This document shows, one piece after another, positions 8,748-17,295 of a DNA stretch of 64,000 bases. The translations under genes and the position numbers were made by a program. The stretch spans positions 1-64,000 of the forward strand of contig NZ_ANNV01000175.1 in assembly GCF_000346755.1 (NCBI RefSeq), read 5' to 3'. Below the pieces are notes generated by a model. That model saw nothing but the letters and a program-made list of their open reading frames with translations. It did not search any database and was not told the origin of the DNA. The stretch comes from Pseudomonas sp. CBZ-4. Lineage in GTDB: Bacteria; Pseudomonadota; Gammaproteobacteria; Pseudomonadales; Pseudomonadaceae. Every line of letters starts with the position of its first letter. Within the stretch, counting starts at the first letter, position 1.

Positions 8748-9482
8748 ATGAACCAAGCCTTCGACGTCGCTGAACTCGCCGCGACTTATGCCAACAAGTC
8801 CGCCCAGGACATTCTCAAGCTGGCGTTCAGCCAGTTCGGCGATGACCTGTGGATTTCCTTCAGCGGCGCCGAGGACGTGGTGCTGGTGGACATGGCCTGG
8901 AAGCTGAACAAGAACGTCAAGGTGTTCAGCCTCGACACCGGCCGCCTGCACCCGGAGACCTACCGGTTTATCGAGCAGGTGCGTGAGTTCTACAAGATCG
9001 ACATCGAGCTGATCTCGCCGGACCAGACCAAGCTGGAACCCTTCGTCAAGGAAAAGGGCCTGTTCAGTTTCTACAAGGACGGCCACGGCGAGTGCTGCGG
9101 CGTGCGCAAGATCGAGCCACTGCGCCGCAAACTCTCCGGCGTGAGTGCCTGGGCCACCGGCCAGCGCCGCGACCAGAGCCCCGGTACCCGCAGCCAGGTG
9201 GCGGCGCTGGAGATCGACGCAGCCTTCTCCACGCCGGAGCGCACCTTGTACAAGTTCAACCCGCTGGCACAGATGACCAGCGAGGAAATCTGGGGCTACA
9301 TCCGCATGCTGGAGCTGCCTTACAACAGCCTGCATGAGCGTGGCTTTATCAGCATCGGCTGCGAGCCCTGCACCCGTCCGGTGTTGCCGAACCAGCACGA
9401 GCGCGAGGGTCGTTGGTGGTGGGAAGAGGCGACGCAGAAGGAATGTGGGCTGCATGCGGGGAACATCATCAGCAAGGCTTGA
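8748..9482 (+). CDS. cysH: Adenylylsulfate reductase CysH (Fe-S type)
   Basis: Reduces activated sulfate to sulfite with thioredoxin during cysteine synthesis. The 244-residue protein has the N-type ATP pyrophosphatase fold (SFSGAEDVVLVDM). Cysteines C116-C117 and C205-C208 form the [4Fe-4S] ligand set, which marks the bacterial APS-reductase form rather than the enteric PAPS form. The catalytic Cys is C233 in KECGLH. The ATG at 8748 follows TAGGA at proper spacing; the longer frame upstream has no conserved content. It diverges from thrH across a 152-bp gap holding both promoters. Confidence 0.95.
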   Translation: MNQAFDVAELAATYANKSAQDILKLAFSQFGDDLWISFSGAEDVVLVDMAWKLNKNVKVFSLDTGRLHPETYRFIEQVREFYKIDIELISPDQTKLEPFVKEKGLFSFYKDGHGECCGVRKIEPLRRKLSGVSAWATGQRRDQSPGTRSQVAALEIDAAFSTPERTLYKFNPLAQMTSEEIWGYIRMLELPYNSLHERGFISIGCEPCTRPVLPNQHEREGRWWWEEATQKECGLHAGNIISKA

Positions 9483-9501
9483 AGCTGAGGCAGTAAACAA
9501 T

Positions 9502-9604
9502 GTGGGAGCGAGCTTGTGTGGGAGCTGGCTTGCCTGCGATAGCGGTGTATCAGTGATGAATGTATCAACTGAAACACCGCTATCGCGGGCAAGCCCGCTC
9601 CCAC
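9502..9604. repeat. REPIN with nested truncated REP
   Basis: Full arms at 9518-9540 and 9582-9604 face each other. A truncated arm, GTGGGAGCGAGCTTG at 9502-9516, abuts the outer edge of the first arm. The left arm has a GCTGGC core and the right arm a GCGGGC core. Confidence 0.88.
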
Positions 9605-9858
9605 ATTTGTTTTCGTATTGGTTACTTAAGGTGTACACACAAATGTAACCATCGGTGCCATTTATGTGTGCAATTTTTCTTTACCCGCACCAATACGTAA
9701 CACCTCTTCCCGCCTATCTTCCCCGCTCGCGAATCACCCTCTTCTCGCCGAAAAATAAATACCTGTTCAATCGGTCAATTTATATTTCTTCTAATTCAGC
9801 AAGTTATTTAACCAACCTATAAAAACGAAATTAACCAAAGTTTTCATAGATCAAAAAC
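9605..9858. other. AT-rich noncoding stretch upstream of the sigma-54-like promoter
   Basis: This 250-bp stretch is clearly richer in A/T than its surroundings and contains no supported gene. Runs such as those around 9775-9845 would suit IHF-assisted DNA bending upstream of a sigma-54 promoter. I did not find a convincing NtrC site in it. Confidence 0.4.
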
Positions 9859-9874
9859 TGGCACGCATGTGGCT
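9859..9874 (+). promoter_or_regulatory. Sigma-54-type promoter
   Basis: TGGCACG-CATG-TGGCT matches the -24/-12 consensus TGGCACG-N4-TTGCW with one change (TTGC to TGGC) and correct GG-to-GC spacing. It lies 94 bp upstream of the permease start, so the permease and racemase are probably nitrogen-regulated. Confidence 0.65.
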
Positions 9875-9890
9875 TAAGGTGAAAAGTGCT

Positions 9891-9900
9891 TTGTATACAA
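9891..9900. promoter_or_regulatory. Palindrome TTGTATACAA
   Basis: Perfect 10-bp palindrome just downstream of the predicted sigma-54 start site. TNGTATACNA sites are typical of FadR-subfamily GntR regulators, so it may be a repressor site. No such regulator is adjacent. Confidence 0.4.
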
Positions 9901-9967
9901 TAAATACAAAACCTACATACACTTTGCCATCCGCGGATCTCTCGCAGATGTGCTGGAGCCTGCCGGA

Positions 9968-11494
9968 ATGCGTACAAGTCTCTCGAATAACATCGCACTG
10001 GATCTGCCCTCCTCCCTGAACCCTGCGGCCGAGGGCCCCGGCCCGTTGGTGCTGAGCCCGCGCCTGCACAACAAGGACCTGGCCCCCACCAAGGTCGAAG
10101 GCCGACGCTGGGGGCGCTACAGCATCTTTGCGCTGTGGACCAATGACGTGCACAACATCGCCAACTATTCGTTCGCCATTGGTTTATATGCCTTGGGCCT
10201 GGGCGGTTGGCAGATTTTGCTGTCCTTGGGGATAGGTGCCGCACTGGTGTACTTCTTCATGAACTTGTCGGGGTATATGGGCCAAAAGACCGGTGTGCCA
10301 TTCCCGGTGATCAGCCGTATCAGTTTCGGTATTCATGGCGCGCAGATTCCGGCCTTGATCCGTGCGGTGATTGCGATTGCCTGGTTTGGTATTCAGACCT
10401 ACCTGGCTTCGGTGGTTTTCCGCGTCTTGCTGACGGCGATTCATCCAGGTTTTGCCGACTATGACCACGACTCGATCCTCGGCCTGTCATCCCTAGGCTG
10501 GGCGTGTTTTGTCGTGATCTGGCTGGTGCAACTGGTGATCCTGGCCTACGGCATGGAGATGGTGCGTCGCTACGAAGGCTTCGCCGGGCCGGTGATCTTG
10601 CTGACGGTGGCGGCGTTGGCCGGCTGGATGTACTTCCAGACGGGCGGCAACATCGCCTGGTCGATCCGCGAGCCGCTGAGCGGCGGCGAGATGTGGCGCA
10701 ATATCTTCGCCGGTGGCGCGCTGTGGCTGGCGATCTACGGCACGCTGATCCTCAACTTCTGCGACTTCGCCCGCTCCTCGCCGTGCCGCAAGACCATTCA
10801 GGTCGGCAACTTCTGGGGCCTGCCGGTGAATATCCTGGTATTTGCCGCAATCACCGTGCTGCTGTGCGGCGGCCAATTCCAGCTCAATGGCCGGGTAATC
10901 GAAAGCCCGACCGAGATCATCGCCGCGATCCCCAATACCTTCTTCCTGGTGCTGGGCTGCCTGGCGTTCCTGATTGTCACCGTGGCGGTGAACATCATGG
11001 CCAACTTCGTCGCGCCGGCATTTGTGCTGAGCAACCTGGCGCCCAAGTACCTGAACTTCCGCCGCGCCGGGTTGATCAGCGCCACGGTCGCGGTGCTGAT
11101 CCTGCCGTGGAACCTCTACAACAGCCCGTTGGTAATCGTGTATTTCCTCTCCGGCCTGGGCGCGCTGCTGGGGCCGTTGTACGGGATCATCATGGTCGAT
11201 TACTGGCTGATCCGTAAAAGCCAGGTCGACGTGCTGCAACTGTATAGCGAAGACCCCAACGGCGTTTATTACTACAGCCGTGGCGTCAACTTGCGCGCGG
11301 TGGCGGCGTTTATTCCCGCAGCCATGATTGCCATTCTCCTGGCCCTGCTGCCCGGTTTCGCCAGCGTGTCACCGTTTTCCTGGATGTTTGGCGCCGGTAT
11401 TGCAGGGTTGCTGTACCTGCTGATCGCCAAGCGCCAGCCGTTCTACGCCGATGTCAGCGGCGAAAGCATTGCCGTCGATAACGTCAGCCATTAA
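9968..11494 (+). CDS. NCS1-family nucleobase/hydantoin/allantoin permease
   Basis: 508-residue inner-membrane carrier of the nucleobase:cation symporter-1 family. About twelve hydrophobic helices are visible, beginning at the NDVHNIANYSFAIGLYALGL segment, which is the conserved first-helix region. The ATG at 9968 has GGAG nine bases upstream; a GTG at 9950 is possible but lacks a ribosome site. The racemase follows after 13 bp, which suggests import of a racemic ring compound such as allantoin or a 5-substituted hydantoin. The sigma-54-like promoter supports a role in nitrogen scavenging. The exact substrate cannot be read from sequence. Confidence 0.88.
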   Translation: MRTSLSNNIALDLPSSLNPAAEGPGPLVLSPRLHNKDLAPTKVEGRRWGRYSIFALWTNDVHNIANYSFAIGLYALGLGGWQILLSLGIGAALVYFFMNLSGYMGQKTGVPFPVISRISFGIHGAQIPALIRAVIAIAWFGIQTYLASVVFRVLLTAIHPGFADYDHDSILGLSSLGWACFVVIWLVQLVILAYGMEMVRRYEGFAGPVILLTVAALAGWMYFQTGGNIAWSIREPLSGGEMWRNIFAGGALWLAIYGTLILNFCDFARSSPCRKTIQVGNFWGLPVNILVFAAITVLLCGGQFQLNGRVIESPTEIIAAIPNTFFLVLGCLAFLIVTVAVNIMANFVAPAFVLSNLAPKYLNFRRAGLISATVAVLILPWNLYNSPLVIVYFLSGLGALLGPLYGIIMVDYWLIRKSQVDVLQLYSEDPNGVYYYSRGVNLRAVAAFIPAAMIAILLALLPGFASVSPFSWMFGAGIAGLLYLLIAKRQPFYADVSGESIAVDNVSH

Positions 11495-11507
11495 TCAAGG
11501 ACATTCC

Positions 11508-12236
11508 ATGCGCATCCTCGTGGTCAACGTCAACACCACCGAATCCATCACCGACACCATCGCCCAGCAGGCACGGGCCGTGGCCGCGCCAGGCACCGAG
11601 ATTGTCGGGCTCACGCCCTACTTCGGCGCGGAATCGGTGGAGGGCAATTTTGAAAGCTACCTGGCCGCCATCGCGGTGATGGACCGGGTGATGGCCTACG
11701 ATCAACCCTTCGACGCGGTGATCCAGGCCGGCTATGGCGAACACGGCCGCGAAGGGTTGCAGGAACTGTTGAACGTGCCAGTGGTGGACATCACCGAAGC
11801 GGCCGCCAGCACCGCGATGTTTCTGGGCCACGCCTATTCGGTGGTAACCACCCTCGACCGCACGGTGCCGCTGATCGAAGACCGCCTGAAACTCGCCGGC
11901 CTGTACCAACGCTGCGCCTCGGTGCGGGCCAGCGGCATGGCGGTGCTGGAGCTGGAAGAACACCCGCTGGCCGCGATGGAAGCCATCGTGCGCCAGGCGG
12001 AACTGGCGATCAGCGAGGACAAGGCCGAGGTGATCTGCCTGGGCTGCGGCGGCATGGCCGGGCTGGACGAACAGATTCGCCAGCGCACCGGCGTGCCGGT
12101 GGTGGACGGGGTGACGGCGGCGGTGACGATTGCGGAGGCGTTGGTGCGGTTGGGGTTGTCGACGTCGAAGATCAGGACGTATGCGACACCGCGGCCGAAG
12201 AAAGTCATTGGCTGGCCGGGCCGGTTCGGGCGGTAG
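11508..12236 (+). CDS. Asp/Glu/hydantoin racemase family protein
   Basis: 242-residue enzyme of the family that includes hydantoin racemase and allantoin racemase, which use two Cys for proton removal and return. The second Cys region is present (CLGCGG, C177 and C180). The first region reads VIQAGYGEHGREG around residues 71-83 and has no Cys. This may mark a subfamily with other chemistry, or a one-base or inactive form. AAGGA precedes the ATG. It is in an operon with the NCS1 permease, which argues for a ring-amide substrate taken up by that carrier. Confidence 0.82.
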   Translation: MRILVVNVNTTESITDTIAQQARAVAAPGTEIVGLTPYFGAESVEGNFESYLAAIAVMDRVMAYDQPFDAVIQAGYGEHGREGLQELLNVPVVDITEAAASTAMFLGHAYSVVTTLDRTVPLIEDRLKLAGLYQRCASVRASGMAVLELEEHPLAAMEAIVRQAELAISEDKAEVICLGCGGMAGLDEQIRQRTGVPVVDGVTAAVTIAEALVRLGLSTSKIRTYATPRPKKVIGWPGRFGR

Positions 12237-12250
12237 ACCGAGGTGCGGCC

Positions 12251-12319
12251 ATCGCAGGCAAGCCAGCTCCCACAGGGGGTTGGAATGCGATCAACTGTGG
12301 GAGCTGGCTTGCCTGCGAT
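12251..12319. repeat. REP pair, arms facing outward
   Basis: Arms at 12251-12273 and 12297-12319, both of the GCTGGC subtype, lie between the convergent racemase and LysR genes. Confidence 0.88.
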
Positions 12320-12345
12320 GCCGGCGACTCGGTCTACCAGACTCA

Positions 12346-13269
12346 TTAAACCGCACTAAACCGCCGCCCCCACTGCTGCTCGGCAAACTGCTCGATGATG
12401 AAATCCACAAACGCCCGGGTCTTGCCCGGCAACAACTTGTGCTCGGCGTAATAGATGGAGATATTGCCGTCGTCCACATACCAATCCGGCAACACCCGCA
12501 CCACCGCGCCACTGTCCAGGAACGGCACGGCCATCGGCATGCTCACCAGCGCAATGCCCAAGCCTTGGGCGCTGGCGCAGCAGGCGGCTTCGGAGTCGCT
12601 CATGGTCATGCCCGGCTTGAGCACCAGCGGGCGGTGCTCTCGCTCGACGCTGGTCAGTTGCCACGAACGCACGCGCCCGGTTTGCGGGGAGCGGATCAGG
12701 ATACCGCTACAGCGCGCCAGGTCTTCCGGCGCATTGACCGGCGGGCGTTGCGCCAGGTAATCCGGCGCGGCCACCAACACCCGATGGGCCGGCGTCAACT
12801 TGCGCGCCACCACGCCCTGGGGCAGCTCAAAACCGCCACCGATGGCCGCATCGAAACCTTGGCCGATCAGGTCCACCTGGCGGTTATCGAAGTGCCAATC
12901 CGGGCTGATATCCGGGAAGCGCTGCATGAACGCCCCCAGCAGCGGCACCACATAGCGGTTGCCAAACACCGTGCCCATGCTGACTTTGAGGGTGCCCACC
13001 GGCCGCCCTTCGGCGCTCGCCAGGTTGGCCACGGCATTTTGGATTGTGGTGAGGCTGCCACTGACTTCCTCAAGAAACAGCTTGCCGGCTTCGGTCAGGG
13101 TGAGGCGCCGAGTGCTGCGCTGGAACAGGCGCACACCGAGGCGCGCCTCCAGCTTGGCGACACTTTTGCCCACCGCCGCCGGGGTGAGGCTCAGGTGCCG
13201 CGCGGCCTCGGCAAAACTGCCCCCTTCGGCGCTGCGCACAAAGCATTCGATACTGCCAAAGCTTTCCAT
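12346..13269 (-). CDS. LysR-family transcriptional regulator
   Basis: 307-residue LysR regulator. The N-terminal winged helix is clear (SIECFVRSAEGGSFAEAARH, then LEARLGVRLFQRSTRRLTLT), and the rest is a periplasmic-binding-protein-like effector domain. It starts 126 bp from a divergent short-chain dehydrogenase, the usual arrangement in which the LysR protein controls its neighbour from the shared intergenic region. The ligand is unknown. Confidence 0.93.
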   Translation of the reverse strand: MESFGSIECFVRSAEGGSFAEAARHLSLTPAAVGKSVAKLEARLGVRLFQRSTRRLTLTEAGKLFLEEVSGSLTTIQNAVANLASAEGRPVGTLKVSMGTVFGNRYVVPLLGAFMQRFPDISPDWHFDNRQVDLIGQGFDAAIGGGFELPQGVVARKLTPAHRVLVAAPDYLAQRPPVNAPEDLARCSGILIRSPQTGRVRSWQLTSVEREHRPLVLKPGMTMSDSEAACCASAQGLGIALVSMPMAVPFLDSGAVVRVLPDWYVDDGNISIYYAEHKLLPGKTRAFVDFIIEQFAEQQWGRRFSAV

Positions 13270-13395
13270 ATCGCCTCACTCTAAACTTTTGGTTTACACA
13301 GACTATAGCAATCACGGTCTACCGGCGCCCCGGGGCGAGGCGGATACTCGGCTCCAACAACAAGGCATTCCGCCTTGAACAGCTAGGAGATCGAC

Positions 13396-14142
13396 ATGAC
13401 CACACAAAACCTCTGCGGCAAAGTCGCCTTGATTCAAGGCGGTTCCCGTGGCATCGGCGCCGCCATCGTCAAGCGCCTGGCCGCACAGGGCGCAGCGGTT
13501 GCCTTCACCTACGTCAGCTCGGCCGCCAAGGCTGAAGAATTGCAGAACAGCGTGATCAGCGCCGGCGGCAAAGCCCTGGCGATCCACGCCGACAGCGCCA
13601 GCGCCGACGCCATCCGCAACGCGGTCAACGCCACCGTCGAAGCCTTTGGCCGCCTGGACATCCTGGTGAACAACGCCGGCGTACTGGCCATCGCCCCGCT
13701 GGCAGACTTCAAGCTGGAAGATTTTGACCAGACCCTGGCAATCAACGTGCGCAGCGTGTTTATCGCGACTCAGGAAGCGGCGAAACACATGGGTGATGGT
13801 GGTCGGGTGATCAATATCGGCAGCACCAACGCCGAGCGCATGCCCTTCGGTGGCGGTGGGCCGTATGCGATGAGCAAGGCGGCGCTGGTGGGCCTGACCA
13901 AGGGTTTGGCACGGGATCTGGGGCCGCGCGGCATCACCATCAACAACGTGCAGCCTGGGCCGGTGGACACGGATATGAACCCGGCGAACAGTGATTTTGC
14001 CGAGAGCCTGATCGGGTTGATGGCGGTGGGGCGGTATGGGCATGTGGAAGAGATTGCCAGCTTCGTTGCCTACCTGGCAGGCCCGGAGGCCGGTTACATC
14101 ACCGGTGCCAGCTTGACTATCGACGGTGGCTTCAGCGCCTAA
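13396..14142 (+). CDS. Short-chain dehydrogenase/reductase
   Basis: 248-residue classical SDR. The NAD(P) site is GGSRGIGAA near the N-terminus, NNAG follows near residue 92, and the catalytic Ser/Tyr/Lys region is INIGSTNAERM and YAMSK. The overall look is that of 3-oxoacyl-ACP-reductase-like enzymes, but many such SDRs act on alcohols, ketones or sugars. AGGAGA precedes the ATG. It is divergent from the LysR gene, which probably regulates it. Substrate unknown. Confidence 0.9.
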   Translation: MTTQNLCGKVALIQGGSRGIGAAIVKRLAAQGAAVAFTYVSSAAKAEELQNSVISAGGKALAIHADSASADAIRNAVNATVEAFGRLDILVNNAGVLAIAPLADFKLEDFDQTLAINVRSVFIATQEAAKHMGDGGRVINIGSTNAERMPFGGGGPYAMSKAALVGLTKGLARDLGPRGITINNVQPGPVDTDMNPANSDFAESLIGLMAVGRYGHVEEIASFVAYLAGPEAGYITGASLTIDGGFSA

Positions 14143-14169
14143 GACTTCAGAAACACCGCAAAACCCACT

Positions 14170-14233
14170 GTGGGAGCTGGCTTGCCTGCGATGGCGGTCT
14201 TGAGGACGCCATCGCAGGCAAGCCAGCTCCCAC
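14170..14233. repeat. REPIN
   Basis: Inward-facing arms at 14170-14192 and 14211-14233 with an 18-bp spacer, between the convergent SDR and HAD genes. The pair could fold into a long hairpin. Confidence 0.9.
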
Positions 14234-14252
14234 AGTTTTTGACCGAGTTCAG

Positions 14253-14942
14253 TCAGCGCAATGGCGGCAGGCCGTAGGCCGCCAGGTCAAACTCGGCGAG
14301 CTTGCGAATGATCTGATCCGCATGCTGGTACTTACTGTCGGCCATGGCCTCATCCGGCACGGCGATGGCGGTCATGTTGGCGGCCTTCGCAGCGGTCACA
14401 CCGAACGGCGAATCCTCGAACACCAGGCAATCCTCGGGCGCAACGCCCAAACGGCGGGCGGCGGTGAGGAAGATATCCGGCGCAGGTTTGGCGGCGCCGA
14501 CTTCCGGGTCATCGGCGGTGACGATGGTATCGAACAAGCCAAACCATTCGCGGTGCAACGTGGTCTTGTGCCCAAACGAATTGCGCGACGAACTGGTGCC
14601 CACGGCAATCGGAATATTGTGCGCCTTCAAGTGCCGCACCAGCGCTTCGGCGCCGGGCATGCCCAGGGCCTTGGGAAAGCGCTCGCTCATCAGCGGCTCG
14701 CGAATCACCAGGAACTCCGCCGGGGTGATCGGCAGGTCCAGCGCCTTGACCACATACTCGGCCAAGTCCTGCGCGCCACGGCCGATGATGTGCTGCTTGA
14801 TCCCCCAGTCATAGGTGCGACCATAGCGTTCGGCGATGATCTGCGTGACTTCGGTGTAGATGCCTTCCGTATCCAGCAACAAACCGTCCATATCGAAAAT
14901 CACGGCCTTGATCGGGCCGGCGGTACGCGGTGCGTTCATCAA
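14253..14942 (-). CDS. HAD-superfamily phosphatase
   Basis: 229-residue HAD subfamily IA hydrolase. The nucleophile motif is FDMDGLLLDTE, the Ser/Thr motif lies around VGTSSSRN, and VFEDSPFGVTAA carries the acidic metal residues. It resembles the beta-phosphoglucomutase and pseudouridine-phosphatase (HDHD1-like) branch, probably a phosphatase for a small sugar or nucleoside phosphate. AGGA precedes the start; a second ATG directly follows the first. It is monocistronic and divergent from the DUF2784 gene. Confidence 0.88.
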   Translation of the reverse strand: MMNAPRTAGPIKAVIFDMDGLLLDTEGIYTEVTQIIAERYGRTYDWGIKQHIIGRGAQDLAEYVVKALDLPITPAEFLVIREPLMSERFPKALGMPGAEALVRHLKAHNIPIAVGTSSSRNSFGHKTTLHREWFGLFDTIVTADDPEVGAAKPAPDIFLTAARRLGVAPEDCLVFEDSPFGVTAAKAANMTAIAVPDEAMADSKYQHADQIIRKLAEFDLAAYGLPPLR

Positions 14943-15047
14943 AACAGATCCTGGGAGGAAGGACTAAAAGGATTCAGCACAATAACGGTCACGCTTGCCG
15001 GCAAGCAACCCTTTAGACTGTGCGCCTCTCCTTTTGAAGTGCCCACG

Positions 15048-15413
15048 ATGCTCTACCGCCTTGCCGCCGACAGCCTGGTGCTGTTTCACCTCAGCTTTAT
15101 CCTGTTCGTGTTGTTTGGCGGGTTGCTCGCCCTCAAATGGCACCGCGTGATGTGGTTGCACCTGCCCGCCGTGGCATGGGGCATCGCCGTCGAGGTGCTG
15201 CACCTGCCCTGCCCGCTGACCCGCTGGGAAAACCTGCTGCGCCACCTCGCCGGGCAGGACGGCTATGGCGCCGGGTTTATCGAACACTACATCCTCGCGC
15301 TGATTTATCCCGCCGGGCTGACGCCGGATATCCAGTTGGTGCTGGGCGCCGTGGTGGTGGCGATCAATGTCGCGGTGTACGGCTGGCTGATCCGGCGTTA
15401 CGTACAGGCTTGA
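15048..15413 (+). CDS. DUF2784 membrane protein
   Basis: 121-residue protein with three or four hydrophobic segments, matching the small DUF2784 integral membrane family (LFHLSFILFVLFGGLLALKW; HLPCPLTRWENLLR; PAGLT). The ATG at 15048 is the first that keeps the family N-terminus MLYRLAADSLVLFH. A longer in-frame reading exists upstream but is antisense to the HAD gene. Function is unknown. Confidence 0.85.
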   Translation: MLYRLAADSLVLFHLSFILFVLFGGLLALKWHRVMWLHLPAVAWGIAVEVLHLPCPLTRWENLLRHLAGQDGYGAGFIEHYILALIYPAGLTPDIQLVLGAVVVAINVAVYGWLIRRYVQA

Positions 15414-15467
15414 GACAGCTCGGCTGGTGAAGAATCAGGCTCCCTCAGTCCGTGCGTAGCCGTCGCC

Positions 15468-16046
15468 ATGTCCGAAGCCTTCGAAGTCCCCAGCCCCCAC
15501 GAAAAACACATCGAACACACCACCGAACATGCCCACGGCCGCGGGGACAATTTCGCCAGCCGCATTGCCGTGATGACCGCACTAATGGCCACCCTCGGCG
15601 CCATGCTCAGCTACCAGGCCGGCTCCACCGAAAGCGAAGCGGCGATGGACAAGAACAACGCCGCCATCATCAAGACCGAAGCCGCCAACCAGTGGAACTA
15701 CTACCAGGCCAAATCCAGCCGGCAGAACCTGGCGGAACTGGCCACCCACATTCCCGGCGTGGACGCGGCGCATTACAAGGACGAGATCGAGCGCTACAAG
15801 AGCCAGAAAGAAGACGTGCGCAAACAGGCCGAGAAGCTTGAGGCTACGTCGAAGGCATGGGATGAAAAGTCGGAACAGGCGCTGCATCAGCATCACCGCT
15901 GGGCCCAGGCGATGACCGCGATTCAGATCGCGATTTCGCTGGCGGCGATTACGTTGTTGACGAGGAAGGAGTGGTTGAAGCGCATGTCGTATGCGGCGGC
16001 GGGAGTGGCAGTGGTATTGGGTAGCCTGGCGTGGCTGCATATCTGA
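15468..16046 (+). CDS. DUF4337 membrane protein
   Basis: 192-residue protein. A charged His-rich N-terminus is followed by a membrane segment at about residues 34-50, a helical charged middle region likely to be coiled coil (residues 60-135), and two membrane segments at the C-terminus (about 146-164 and 172-190). This matches DUF4337. It is co-oriented with the DUF2784 gene, 54 bp downstream. Function unknown. Confidence 0.85.
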   Translation: MSEAFEVPSPHEKHIEHTTEHAHGRGDNFASRIAVMTALMATLGAMLSYQAGSTESEAAMDKNNAAIIKTEAANQWNYYQAKSSRQNLAELATHIPGVDAAHYKDEIERYKSQKEDVRKQAEKLEATSKAWDEKSEQALHQHHRWAQAMTAIQIAISLAAITLLTRKEWLKRMSYAAAGVAVVLGSLAWLHI

Positions 16047-16065
16047 CACCCCCCAGGCCAAAAAT

Positions 16066-16108
16066 GTGGGAGCTGGCTTGCCTGCGATAACGGTGTGCCA
16101 GCCCCCAC
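16066..16108. repeat. REP with decayed partner
   Basis: One full arm at 16066-16088 is followed by a degenerate inverted remnant (GCCAGCCCCCAC) ending at 16108. Confidence 0.75.
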
Positions 16109-16190
16109 AATTTGCACTGTCACTCCACCACCCCATCGCTATATAGTAAAAAGCATAACGAAAAAACCTACACGAGCCGAGGAACAGCTG

Positions 16191-16850
16191 GTGACCGCAC
16201 AACCCAAGGAAGCCGTGGGCGCCGCCTACAGCATCGAATCCATGCGCTACGCCCAGGCCATGACCTGGCAAGCCATCGAACAACTCGCCCAACGCATCCG
16301 CCCCGGCATGCTCGAATCCGAAGCCCGTGAACTGGGCAAAGAAGTCCTCGCCGACCTCGACATGCAACGCATCTGGCACCCGCTGCTGGTGCGCTTCGGC
16401 GCCAACACCCTGAAGGCCTTCAACCAACGCTCCGAAGGCGATCCGGTGCTGGGCGCAGACGACATCTTTTTCATCGACATGGGCGCCGTATGGCAAGGCC
16501 ACGAAGGTGACGCCGGCGCCACGTTCACCACTGGCAACGATGCAGACATGATCGCCTGCGCCAGCGCCGCCAAAGCGCTGTTCGACCGCGTACAGGCCCG
16601 CTGGAAAAACGACCAGGTCGTCGGCCTCGAACTCTACCGCTACGCCGAAGAACAAGCCCGGGCCATGGGCTGGCAACTGAACCTCGACATCAAGGGCCAC
16701 CGCGTCAGCGACTTCCCCCACGCCATCCACCGTGGCGGCGACCTCGGCGACTTCGAGCACTACCCGAATGCGGGATTGTGGATCCTCGAAATCCAGATCG
16801 CCCACCCGAGCAAACCCTACGGCGCCTTCTACGAAGACCTGCTTGCCTGA
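16191..16850 (+). CDS. M24-family metallopeptidase-like protein
   Basis: 219-residue pita-bread-fold protein of the aminopeptidase P/creatinase family. Candidate metal ligands are the Asp residues in FIDMGAVWQGHEGDAG, the His in the SDFPHAIH region, and the acidic residues in LEIQIAHP and FYEDLL. It is shorter than true aminopeptidase P and lacks its N-terminal domain, so it may act on a small amidino or peptide substrate. I chose GTG at 16191 because GAGG lies eight bases upstream. The next gene starts 17 bp later, so they probably share a transcript. Confidence 0.82.
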   Translation: MTAQPKEAVGAAYSIESMRYAQAMTWQAIEQLAQRIRPGMLESEARELGKEVLADLDMQRIWHPLLVRFGANTLKAFNQRSEGDPVLGADDIFFIDMGAVWQGHEGDAGATFTTGNDADMIACASAAKALFDRVQARWKNDQVVGLELYRYAEEQARAMGWQLNLDIKGHRVSDFPHAIHRGGDLGDFEHYPNAGLWILEIQIAHPSKPYGAFYEDLLA

Positions 16851-16867
16851 CTCCCTAAGGAACATCC

Positions 16868-17221
16868 ATGGAACGCTCCACCGAATACCCTGTGCTGCTT
16901 TTTTCCTACGGCACATTGCAGGACAAAGCCGTACAACTGGCCAACTTCGGCCGCAAGCTGGCGGGCCAGCACGATGCAATGCTCGGCTACACAAAAAGCT
17001 GGGTAGAGATCACCGATCCAGAGGTGCTGGCCACCAGCGGCAAAACCCATCACCCGATCGTGGCGCCCACTACCGAAAACGGCCACAGCGTGGAGGGCAT
17101 GGTCTTTCAGATCACCGAGAAAGAACTGGCGGCGGCGGATGCGTATGAAGTGTCGGACTACAAGCGGGTGTCGGTAGCCCTGGCGTCAGGGCTGACGGCT
17201 TGGGTGTACGTGCAGGCATAA
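16868..17221 (+). CDS. Gamma-glutamylcyclotransferase-like (AIG2 family) protein
   Basis: 117-residue protein of the GGCT/AIG2 fold. The substrate-loop motif YGTLQ lies at residues 14-18, and an acidic residue near ITEKELAAAD is a candidate catalytic base. Known members form 5-oxoproline from gamma-glutamyl amines, or act on related conjugates. AAGGA precedes the ATG. It follows the M24 gene closely, so both may serve turnover of a small amide or peptide. Exact substrate unknown. Confidence 0.85.
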   Translation: MERSTEYPVLLFSYGTLQDKAVQLANFGRKLAGQHDAMLGYTKSWVEITDPEVLATSGKTHHPIVAPTTENGHSVEGMVFQITEKELAAADAYEVSDYKRVSVALASGLTAWVYVQA

Positions 17222-17230
17222 TGAGTCATG

Positions 17231-17255
17231 GGGGGCCTGAGCACTCGCGGCCCCC
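17231..17255 (+). terminator. Hairpin after the AIG2 gene
   Basis: GGGGGCC and GGCCCCC arms form a 7-bp GC-only stem with an 11-base loop, 10 bp after the stop. There is no T-run, so termination is uncertain. Confidence 0.4.
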
Positions 17256-17295
17256 TCTCGACCCAAACCTTCTTTATGAAAAAGGCCATCTATCA

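Noticed and set aside
9660..9700. NtrC-type enhancer site (GTGCA...GCACC) upstream of the sigma-54 promoter
   Set aside because: The half-sites are in the wrong orientation and too far apart for the NtrC consensus.
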